Origin: Achatina immaculata
Lineage: Eukaryota > Mollusca > Gastropoda > Stylommatophora > Achatinidae
Reading direction: 5' to 3'
Length of the DNA: 64,000 nt
Assembly (NCBI GenBank): GCA_009760885.1
Contig: CM019700.1
Location: forward strand, 2,533,405-2,597,404
How positions within the stretch are numbered: position 1 is the first letter of the stretch; each line of letters starts with the position of its first letter. Below, piece after piece: positions 1-12,000 of this stretch. The translations under genes and the position numbers were made by a program. The notes under the pieces were generated by a model, which saw only the letters and a program-made list of their open reading frames with translations, ran no database searches and had not been told where the DNA came from.

Positions 1-465
1 AGTGCTGGTCTCAGACTCAGTACATGCACAGTAACTAAAGTGCTGGTCTCAGCTTCAGTACATACACAGTAACTAAAGTGCTGGTCTCAGACTCAGTACA
101 TGCACAGTAACTAAAGTGCTGGTCTCAGACTCAGTACATGCACAGTAACTAAAGTGCTGGTCTCAGACTCAGTACATACACAGTAACTAAAGTGCTGGTC
201 TCAGACTCAGTACATGCACAGTAACTAAAGTGCTGGTCTCAGACTCAGTACATACACAGTAACTAAAGTGCTGGTCTCAGACTCAGTACATGCACAGTAA
301 CTAAAGTGCTGGTCTCAGACTCAGTACATACACAGTAACTAAAGTGCTGGTCTCAGACTCAGTACATGCACAGTAACTAAAGTGCTGGTCTCAGACTCAG
401 TACATGCACAGTACTACAGTGCTGGTCTCAGACTCAGTACATACACAGTACTACAGTGCTGATCA
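1..465. repeat. 38-bp minisatellite, about 12 copies
   Basis: Unit begins agtgctggtctcagactcag and ends gtaactaa. Very uniform. Ends about 14 nt from the donor of C3 exon 26. Confidence 0.97.
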
Positions 466-479
466 GACAAGCAACTTAC

Positions 480-575
480 TTTCTAGACACTGGCAAATCT
501 GCTTCTGACCATCACAAAAGTTGACCAACTGACCACTGTTGTTGTTGGTCTTATAGAAGATGGTGCATCGCTCAT
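480..575 (-). CDS. C3: C3-like exon 26, anchor region (last exon in window)
   Basis: Acceptor ctttcacag, donor GAAA|gtaagt. Encodes ERCTIFYKTNNNSGQLVNF then CDGQKQICQCLE, matching C3 'C.RFYHP....G.L..LC....CRCAE' before the C345C domain. The 38-bp minisatellite starts about 14 nt past the donor. The rest of the gene is left of position 1. Confidence 0.95.
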
Positions 576-2970
576 CTGTGAAAGTTACGTACATACAATT
601 TATGAAACTTCATCAAGTACAAGTCAACACTGATAATTTTTCATGTATGAATCCTATCTCATTATATCTTATTTATAAGGATTCCATCTCATAATATTAT
701 ATATATATTATATATGTTATGTATTACATACACACATATATGCATTTATACATATACACATATATATATATATTTATATACGCATGAATGTTATATCTCA
801 TAATGGCTTTCTTGTCTACAATGGAGTTCTATCTAATGGTATCATTGCTGTTGATATATTAACTTTATATCATGATACTTTTGCTTTATATATCAATAAT
901 ATGACAATGTAGAGATGATATCACTGCAGGGCACTTTTTGCTGTTCAGAGTTTTACAAACAAGGCAGCTAAAAAATCTGTGAATACCTTAATATGACATG
1001 GGTGCTTGAGCAGCAGTTGTTAGTGCACACATGTCTCATGGTGAATGTCTGTGTTGTTGAATGTCTCATGGTGAATGTTTGTGTTGTTGAATGTCTCATG
1101 GTGAATGTTTGTGTTGTTGAATGTCTTATGGTGAATGTTTGTGTTGTTGAATGTCTCATGGTGAATGTTTGTGTATTTGAATGTCTCATGGTGAATGTTT
1201 GTGTTGTTGAATGTCTCATGGTGAATGTTTGTGTTGTTGAATGTCTCATGGTGAATGTTTGTGTTGTTGAATGTCTTATGATGAATGTTTGTGTATTTGA
1301 ATGTCTCATGGTGAATGTTTGTGTTGTTGAATGTCTCATGGTGAATGTTTGTGTTGTTGAATGTCTCATGGTGAATGTTTGTGTTGTTGAATGTCTCATA
1401 GTGAATGTTTGTGTTGTTGAATGTCTCATGGTGAATGTCTGTGTTGTTGAATGTCTCATAGTGAATGTCTGTGTTGTTGAATGTCTCATGGTGAATGTAT
1501 GTGTTTTGACTTTGGCTGGAGCTACCCTCAACACCAAGGTGAAGAAATGTGTATGTAGAGTCTTCCAGAGCTGGAAAAGGAATCACAGCCAGGCAAAATG
1601 CTGACCACATCATCCTCTACAGTGTGCTAAAAATTATCCTTTAATGTAGTGCTCACATCACCCTCTAGTGTGCTGACATCACCCTCTAGTATGCTTACTA
1701 CATCACCCTCTAGTGTGCTGACATTACCCTCTAGTGTGCTGACATCACCCTCTAGTATGCTTACTACATCACCCTCTAGTGTGCTGACACTACCCTCTAG
1801 TGTGATTACTACATCACCCTCTAGTGTGCTGACATTACCCTCTAGTGTGCTGACATTACCCTCTAGTGTGCTGACATTACCCTCTAGTGTGCTGACATTA
1901 CCCTCTAGTGTGCTGACATCACCCTCTAGTGTGCTGACATCACCCTCTAGTGTGCTGACATTACCCTCTAGTGTGCTTACCACATCACCCTTTAGCGTGC
2001 CAAAATTTCCCTCTAGTGTGCCAACACATTACCCTCTAGTGTGATGACACATTACCCTCTAGTGTGGCTGACCACATAACCTCTAGTATGCTGACACATT
2101 ACCCTCTAGTGTGGCTGACCACATTACCCTCTAGTGTGGCTGACTACATTACCCTCTAGTATAGTGACCACATCACCCTCTAATGTGTTGACCACATCAC
2201 CCTCTAGCATGATGTCAGGCTACAGAAAGTAAGACCACCAACATCCCCTGGGTGTCTGTATGGTATGACCTGACCTACTTTACTTTGACTGTAGCCTGAC
2301 ATGATGTGCTGCAGAAACAAAATAGGTTAGGCTAACCTGGGTTGTAGTAATCAAAGATCTGAACTTTGGCTGGCTGTATGTTTTCTGCTACGTGAACTTG
2401 CTTGGCTCGGAATTTGAGGCACGTAGTCTCTTTGTTAGAGATCTGCACAAATATTCAACCAAGTCAACTTTTGTACTGCCACATAGAGATATATGTGGTA
2501 ATGTGCTCAAGTTTCTAGGCTCCATAAATATTATGCTTTATCTCATAAAGCACATACATTATATGCAGATATAAAGACAATTAATTTTTTAATGTGCAAA
2601 AAATTTTGACACTTACATGTTAGAAATGCAAACAATAACAAAACAATGCAAAAAACAATTTATGAGTTCTCATAAAAAGAGGAAAGTAATTCCTTTATGT
2701 GTTTTTTCTATTTAGTAAAGTTTCTGGATTAAAAGATTTATGGTCTGGTGAAAGATAAGAGAGAGAAGATGAAGTACTGGTGGAACATTATGGGGAACAT
2801 GAGTAGAGTGATCAAAGATGAGAGAGAGAAGATTAGGCATTGTGGTGGAACATTATGGGGAACATGAGTAAAGTGGTGAAAGATGAGAGAGAGATAGAGA
2901 GAAAGAGAGAGAGAGAGAGAATGAGGCACTGTGGTGGAACATTATGGGGAACATGAGTAGAGTGATCAAA

Positions 2971-3013
<43 letters not shown>

Positions 3014-6000
3014 GGCACTGTGGTGGAACAAATGGGGAACAAGAATAACACAGATAGAAAATGGACAAAAAAAGCCTTGATGAGAAATATAAAGAAAAAG
3101 TGTGCTGTGCTGAAAGACAGCAGAGAGAACAAAGAGCTGTCATAAAAAAAAAAGGAGACAGCGATAGGTGCAGCAAAGTAAGATATACATGAAGTAACTG
3201 ACGGAAGAAAACAGAAACAAAAGATATAAACATGACAGGGAGCAAGCTACCCTAAAAAAAACTAGATCAGTCTGACACAACATATATAAGCAACACACCT
3301 GGTCTAGATACAGAACTACGGATCTCTGCGACTTCTCATAATGGTCTATCTTGCCTCGGAGCTTCAGCTGAGGAACAAAGAGTGGAAGGTTTACAGTAAC
3401 TACCTGCTACAGTCAAACTGTATACTGCAAATTTTTTTATATGAAGAGCAATAACAACATACTCATATGATATAAGAACACATGACAAATTTTGCGTAAC
3501 AAGTTTTAAGATATAAAAATTTCAGATTCATATACATGTGGCAATGCTGAAACTTTCATATGAATCTTCTGCGTCGATGCATATCATAAAATGGGAGTCT
3601 GGCAAAAGGCCGACAACCTTATCCTGAGACCCATCTAGAGGCGACTCTAGACGGGAAAAAGAAAACAACTGTTATGGAAATTCGCGATACAATCAATTGA
3701 GCACCAGTAACAGAATCCAAAAACAGGCTATCAAATGGAACACACAAGGCCAAAGAAAAAAAGGTTGACCACGTGAAACTCTAAAGAGGACACTGTTAAG
3801 AGAGGCCAGCTTAGTGGGAATAACATCCATTGATGAGGTTGAAAAGCTCGCAGAAAACAGGAAATCTTGGCAATCTACCATGCGAGCCTTATGTGACAGC
3901 ACAGGAATGGTGCAAGATGTAAGAATGTTGAAACTCCAAATATCACTTTCTTGAGATAAAACGTAAAAAAAAGTTCATAAAGAAAAGAAAAGGGCCTAGA
4001 ATACTAACTCAGGGGGAATAACTCTCTTTCTCTTTGGTCCATGTCAATCGACTGCTGGTCATCACCAATTTCCACAACCACTGCTCTATAAGATGTGTGT
4101 TGGACCATGCTCTGTGCCACTCTTTTAGTCCATCAAGCATCTTGTTTTTTTGTCTTTCTCTGTGCCTTTCTCTTTCAAGTTTTCCTGTTGTCAATAGATG
4201 TTTCAGTTTGCCTCTTGTAAAAAAATATGTGCTACAAATTTGAATTGTTCTAAATTTTGCCATAATTTCTCTCTTTTGCCCAGCCTCACTTAGCACCTCT
4301 TGTTTCCTGGTTGTCCATGGTATTCTCATCATTCTTTTCAGGAACCACAACTCTGCTGCTTCCAGTAGATTTTGCGTGGTCTTGGTTACTGTCCCTGCTT
4401 TGCATCCACGTAACAATACAGATCTGATGTAACACTTAAGTGAGAATAACTAGTAAATCATAATCATCTAGTGACAGATATGAACATGGGTAGTGAAATG
4501 AACAAATTTAGTCAAATAATAATCATTCACAAACAGAAACTTTCAAGTACATTACACAGGCAGGTACTGTAACAGAAAGAAAAAAAAAAGACAAGACTGA
4601 TAACTGAAGTAAACAAAAGCGGTTGTCTGAGAACACAGAAAATTCCAGTCCTTCAGTTTGTTGAACAAATTTTGACCTAGGAAACTCACAAAAAAAGAGT
4701 AAAAACCTCTAAAAAAAAATCATCCGTCCTCATGAAACTCATCGAGTGAAACAGGAGATAATATTCCTGACCTCATAATGACAGAATTACTTCCTGCATG
4801 AAGTACCACTAGGGCTCTCTACATATGAGCTTGAGGCAACAACATAAAATCTCTAATCTGTAAATGATAGGAAACAAAAATAACAAGAAAAATAAGCCTG
4901 TATTATCACATTTAATGAACATGGTCTGACAACCCCAAACAACAACAAAGAAAAATGTCTGACGTTCTCACTTCCTTCAGGTCATCATCAACAGGTTCAT
5001 ATCCTGTGAAGAGCCCGGCATCCACAACTGACATCCCTGTGCTGGACTCCCCAGTGTATCTGAAATAAAAATGACACCAGTGATGGTAGACTCCACATTT
5101 TTCAAGCACTATTAAACACTTTCTTCAAGCACTATTAAACACTTTCTTCTAGCACTATTAAACACTTTCTTCAAGCACTATTAAACACTTCTTCAAGCAC
5201 TATTAAACACTTTCTTCAAGCACTATTAAACACTTTCTTCAAGCACTATTAAAAGAGTAACATGGTGATGCTTCATGAATACTCTGCAGGTAGCATAGAC
5301 TCTGTTGTAGAATATCTTTTGTATTCTGGAGAATGATGTAACAGAAAAACAGTATGCACAATTACAGTATATATTCAATTATTAGATGAATCAGAAACAT
5401 ATATTTTACAATAAAATGTAACACATACAAATAATGTTTCATAACAAACCTAACACAGATCTCCAGACATATGAGTGATGTACTGTAAGATCTGATGGAG
5501 CGTCTAGGCCGGCCAAGCCTTGACCTAGAAAACACACTGTTCATGTCTGATCTGATGGAGCGTCTAGGCCTCCCAATCCTTGACCCAAACAACTCACTAT
5601 CCATATCTCGTCTGACGGAAATAAGGTGACAATAATGACAATAAAAACATGAAAGGTAACAATAGTGACAATAAAAACATTAACAATAATGACAATAAAA
5701 ACATGAAAGGTAACAACAGCGACAATAAAAACATGAAAGGTAACAATAGTGACAATAAAAACATAAAAGGTAACAATAGTGACAATAAAAACATAAAAGG
5801 TAACAATAGTAACAATAAAAACATGAAAGGTAACAATAGCGACAATAAAAACATAAAAGGTAACAATAGCGACAATAAAAACATAAAAGGCAACAATAGT
5901 GACAATAAAAACATAAAAGGTAACAATAGCGACAATAAAAACATGAAAGGTAAGAATAATGACAATAAAAACATAAAAGGTAACAATAGTGACAATAAAA

Positions 6001-9000
6001 ACATGAAAGGTAACAACAGCGACAATAAAAAAATAATTAATATTGATTAAGAAAAATGTCGGCAACTTCAAACTGTCCTACATACCAGTTAGCCTGTGAA
6101 TGAAGACAACTGATATGATAAATTCAACATGTGGTGGCTTCATCTATTAATTTTTTTTAACCCTAAATCCCTGTAAAGTTGATGCTGTACCTCTATACGC
6201 TAATTTTTGTGTGAACTTACGCTTAATATTTTAATGCACTGACACTCACTGTACAGTGGACTCTGGTGCTCTTAGCCTTGCAGGGAGACATTCTCCAATT
6301 TTAGGCGTGAACTACCACTAGTGTGCCAGATTTTTACAGCTAGACTGGTCAGAGTGTGATGGTAGCAGGTCTACAAATTACTGCCTGTGCATGAGAATGC
6401 AGCACACTTTATATCTCCTACTTAAAAATTCATCTGTGTATTAGATTTGAGGTATTCTGAAATGTCATATATTCTGACATAAGATGTCATGTCTGTTGAC
6501 ATGAGATATCATGAAATAAGAGACAGAACTCATTACAAAATCCAGAGATAGTTACATGATATGCAGACAGTGTCAAGATAATAATTAATGTAAGAGTCAC
6601 TAGATGATGGAGAGACAGCGTCAAGATAATAATTAGTATAAGAGTCACAAGACATGGAGAGACAGCATCAAGATAATAATTTAAGAGTCACCAGACAGGA
6701 ACCAAATCTGATTCTAAAATGTGCTTCCAAGAAAGAAAATGAAAATGGTCAGAACTCAGAAGTTGGATTCTATTCTGTTCTATTCTGTTCTGTTCTATTC
6801 CATTATATTCTATGCTATTCTGTTCTATTCTGTTCTGTTCTACTCTGTTCTATTCTATTCTGTTCTATTCTATTCTGTTCTATTCCATTCTATTCTGTTT
6901 ATTATGTTTTATTCTACTCTGTTCTATTCTGTTCTGCTTCATTCTATTCTATTCTGTTGTATTCTATTCTGCTCTGTTCTATTCTCTTCTATTCTGTTGT
7001 ATTTTATTCTGTTCTGTTCTATTATGTTCTATTCTATTCTGTTCTATTCTGTTCCATTCTATTCTGTTCTATTCTGTTCTATTCTATTCCATTCTGTTCT
7101 ATTCTATTCTCAGGAGCAATGTTTTAAGCATGTTCTTTTTTCACCAGAAACATAACACTAAAGAGGTTAATGACATGATAATTTTGTAAGAGTAAAATAG
7201 AACATACAAGAAATAATGTGAAAATAAAATAGAACATACAGAAAATAATGTAAAAATAAAATAGAATATACAGGAAATAATGTAAAAATAAAATAGAACA
7301 TACAGAAAATAATGTAAGAATAAAATAGAACATGTAAGAAATAATGTAAAAATAAAACAGAACATAATATGATATAATGTAAGAATAAAACAGAAAATAA
7401 TATGATATAATGTAAAAATAAAACAGAACATAATATGATATAATGTAAAAATAAAACAGAACATAATATGATATAATGTAAGAATAAAACAGAACATAAT
7501 ATGATATAATGTAAAAATAAAACAGAACATAATATGATATAATGTAAGAATAAAACAGAAAATACAGGAAATAATACAAATTTAAAATAGAACGAACAGG
7601 AAATCATGTAAGAATGAAACAGACCATAAAGGAAGCAATAAACTCAAAGTGTAGAAAACATGTGTCTGACCCACAATATGGAATGTGAGGAAATATTGTT
7701 TCAGCCATTACTTTAATTGATGAGTGTACAAACGTTTGTGTGATCATAAAATAGATATCTGTGTGACTGCAGAATCAATCAATATCTGTATGACCCATCA
7801 AACATATACTTTTTTTCTGCGTGTGATCAGTCATATACATATTCTTGTGTGATCAAACATATACACATTTCTGTGACTGTATTCTAAATATGTTGTGACA
7901 AGACAACCTGTGAACAACCAGACAGGCATCATGACAAAAACATGCCTAGAGTCATTCTCCTCCGTGTTATCCTTACGTCTGTCCTCACTCACATTCCGCC
8001 CTCTCTGCCAGAATGTCTGAATTCTGGGTTTCACTGGAGGAAATGTAAAGTTCTCAAACTCGTCCTCCTCATCATCATCATAGTCATCATCTTCATCACA
8101 AGTCACAGAACATGGCTCACACCTCGACCTAATATCAAGAAATAAACATGACTGCTTGGCTTCACAACGATTATTTCCATACATTTGTATATAAACAGTT
8201 AAACAGTTACAAACAATAAAGAAAGATTAGACAGAGATAAATGAGTGTTCTACAAAGAATAAATAAGCATTAGTGATCTTCTGCTGATCTGTGAACTAGC
8301 AATCTTTTCAACCAGTGCTATGATGATTGTGAAGCAAAATCATTGTGTGAGATATGAGTGATTTTGTGGCCTTCTTGAAAACCAAGGGTGGACCAAAGTG
8401 TAGTTTTCCTGGCGTACTCCATGGATGTAGCTTTCCTAGCATACTCCACGGATGTAGGTTTCTTGGCATACTCCACGGATGTAGCTTTCCTGGCATACTC
8501 CACAGATGTAGCTTTCCTGGCATACTCCACGGATGTAGCTTTCCTAGCATACTCCACAGATGTAGCTTTCCTAGCATACTCCACGGATGTAGGTTTCTTG
8601 GCATACTCCACAGATGTAGCTTTCCTGGCATACTCCACGGATGTAGCTTTCCTAGCATACTCCATGGATGTAGGTTTCTTGGCATACTCCATGGATGTAG
8701 GTTTCTTGGCGTACTCCACAGATGTAGGTTTCTTGGCGTACTCCACAGATTTAGTTTTCTTGGCGTACTCCACAAGTTTAGTTTTCCTGGTACACTCCAC
8801 AGATTTAGTTTTCTTGGTACACTCCACAGATTTAGTTTTCTTGGTACACTCCACAGATTTAGTTTTCTTGGTACACTCCACAGATTTAGTTTTCTTGGTA
8901 CACTCCACAGATTTAGTTTCCTTGGTACACTTCATAGGTTTGGGCACCACATAAAGTCTGAGAGGACACAACAGCCAGTCTATAGAAACACCACAAAGAG

Positions 9001-12000
9001 CTATGACCCACCCTTTATAACTGTTATATAATTTGTAAGATGAAAGGCAGAATGTCCAATGGGCCTGTGTGCCCAATTCTTAACCCACTGAAAATAAAGT
9101 CTGCTCGTTCATTCATTCTCTTAAAAAATGATCTAGAAAGTTATAATGGCACAAAACTACACATAGTCACATGCCACTTCAAGAAAAAAGGACAGAAAAT
9201 ATGACAAAAAACTGTTATGAATACACAGTGAACATAAACTAGAGGAAGGTTTGACTATGTACAGTGTGTTCCAGTCACATCTGCACACATCTCTGAATAA
9301 AAACTGTCAATATCCTGCCATTATTTCTTTTATGTTAGTTATTTGTAAAGAATATCTTTAGGGAAGCTCTTGACTGACATAACCAATTCAGCATGGTCTG
9401 TGATGTATAAGAAGAAAATGTATAAAGTAAAGAGTTAGAAATGTTCACAATGTACAATTAACACACAGAACCTGCTGACAGTAAACAAGACTGATTACAT
9501 GTACGGAAAAAAAAAACTTTGTCAGTAGACCAGGAACACAAGAACACTGACCACAAAGAACACAAGAACACTGACCACCAAGAACACAAGAACACTGACC
9601 ACAAAGAACACAAGAACACTGACCACCAGGAACACAAGAACACTGACCACAAAGAATACAAGAACACTGACCACAAAGAACACAAGAACACTGACCACAA
9701 AGAACACAAGAACACTGACCACCAAGAACACAAGAACACTGACCACCAAGAACATAAGAACACTGACCACCAGGAACACAAGAACACTGACCACAAAGAA
9801 TATAAGAACACTGACCACCAAGAACACAAGAACACTGACCACCAGGACACAAGAACACTGACCACCAAGAACACAAGAACACTGACCATCAGGAACACAA
9901 GAACACTGACCACCAAGAACATAAGAACACTGACCACCAAGAACACAAGAACACTAACCACCAAGAACACAAGAACACTGACCACAAAGAACACAAGAAC
10001 ACTGATCACCATGTAATGATCACAGTAAATTTATCTCTGATCCTACTCCTGTATATTCCCCACTACCCTCAACCAAAAAAAAAACAAAAAAACAATGAAC
10101 TCTCACAAAATATGTTTCAAAATCAGTCAGTCATTCATTTGCATGTACCTTTCAGAACTTTGCCTCCCTAACAGCTCTCCTGTAGGCCTCTCGGTTGTAA
10201 GCAAGATGCCCTGCTGCTGATGCATCCATCTGCAGATTATCAATGTTGTCTTGCAGCCATCTTCGCCTTGGTCTTCCTCCCTTTCTTTTTCCCATTATGT
10301 ACCCTTCCAAGATCTCTCTCTCTCTCTCTCTGAACCTTAACTGCCCAGGGCTTCCGCAAGGGTTTTCCACAAATGCCTGTCCTTCGCCTTTTATCTGCTC
10401 TTGCCCAGGTGAGCCCTCTATTGCTCAACATCCTTTCTGTTGTTCTTCTCCATGTCTCTTTTGGTCTACCCTTACTTCTGTTCCCCTGTGGTGTCCATCT
10501 TAGTGCTATTTTTGGTAGTGAGTTGTCAGTCATTCGGAGCACATGTCCCAACCATCGCCAGCGTCTTTCCTCAATAATTGTTGTCAGTGGTTTCATCTGC
10601 ATTTCTGCTAATAAGATGTTATTTCTTATGGTGTTTGGCCAAAATATTTTTCTAATTCTTTGTAAACATTTAGTCTGGAAAGAATTCAACTTGTTTTCTA
10701 TTGTTTTGGTGATTTTCCAGCATTCACGTCCATAGAGTAGTACACTTAGAACATTACTCTTAAATATCCTGATTTTCATATTTATGCTTAGTTTTTCTGA
10801 TTTCTATAGAGTCTGCAGCATTGCAAAAGCCTGGTTTGCTCTAGTAAGTCTGCTGTTGATGTCCTCTGTGCTGTCTCCATTTTCTACTACTCTGCTGCCA
10901 AGGTATACAAATTCGTTGATCTCTTCCACTAACTTGTTATCTACTCTGAGTACATTTCTGTTGTTCACATTTTGCTTCATTAACTTTGTCTTTACTACGT
11001 TGATCTTTAGTCCTATGTTGTTTGCATTCCCTTCCAAGATGGTCTTCTCTAAATTCTCATGATGTTTAATGTGTGCAAAATATTTAAGTTTTCTCTGTTT
11101 AATCCTCTTTACTAGCTAACCTTCAATATTAAATTTTGTAGTACAGATATATTTGTTTTTTTTTGTGTCCATGATATTTGAAGAGCTCTTCTGTAGCATT
11201 TACATTCAAAGGCATTATGTGTTTCTCAGCTGTTTTTTTTAAAATCAGCTGATTGTAATCACAGCCTGGGATCCCTGCACTCTGGGATATCCCTGCACTC
11301 TGGGATCCCTGCACTCTGGGATATCCCTGCACTCTTGGATATCCCTGCACTCTGGGATATCCCTGCACTCTGGTATCCCTGCACTCTTGGCACTCCCACA
11401 TGTGCTCCACCATTCACTCCAACACCCACTGAAGCGTGCACCGGCTGAAGGAGCCAGTCACACACTGGTTGGGGGTAACATGCGCTAAACCGCTTCTTTC
11501 AGAAGAACATCCATTTTCCCTCTTCTCCCCCAATTTTATCATCCTCCTGATGTTTTTGTCATCATTCTACCCAATGTCATCCTCCATACACAGCCTATCC
11601 CAGGCGACTCTTGCAATCTCCTCCTCGTCCATTCTTAGGATGTTCTGAATTGATGCCGGTCAGCTTGTTCTCTTTCTCATTGCCTTTGACTCCTGTGTTA
11701 CCAAGGCAGTATATCCACATAAAATTGGATAATTGAGAGTCTTTCAGAAGCTGGACCCACTCCATGGAGAAAACTTGTCTCTTGATTCTCCGTAACATGC
11801 TTTGGGAATATGTTACAGTGATCCCATGCGAGTCTTCCTGCTCCACCAACCAGGAAACTGCTTCTGATGCAGCCACCACCTCCATTCTCATGTTTGGAGT
11901 GCTGGCTGCGTAGGCCCCTGATTCAAAATCAGCAAATCTACTAGTTATCCCAGAATATGACATGAGGCCTATTTTTAGCTTTTATGGTGGTTTAAAAGTT

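Noticed and set aside
968..1613. Long open frames on both strands of the 30-bp array
   Set aside because: The unit length is a multiple of 3, so frames stay open automatically. The repeated peptides differ in every frame and no start or splice context is convincing.
1508..1615. Extra C3 exon between exons 25 and 26
   Set aside because: An acceptor-like ttccag and an open stretch exist, but the peptide does not resemble C3, and exons 25 and 26 already join in frame (NP-D-ERC).
8318..9076. 252-codon frame of 9-residue repeats
   Set aside because: 27-bp minisatellite; open in several frames on both strands, no conserved protein feature.
11595..11963. C3 thioester-domain exon because of SWLVEQEDSHG resembling GWLLQQRNSHG of exon 18
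   Set aside because: The surrounding motifs (RMEVVA, SQSMLRRI, GNTGVKGNE) are LINE RNase H, and no splice sites in the right phase fit.
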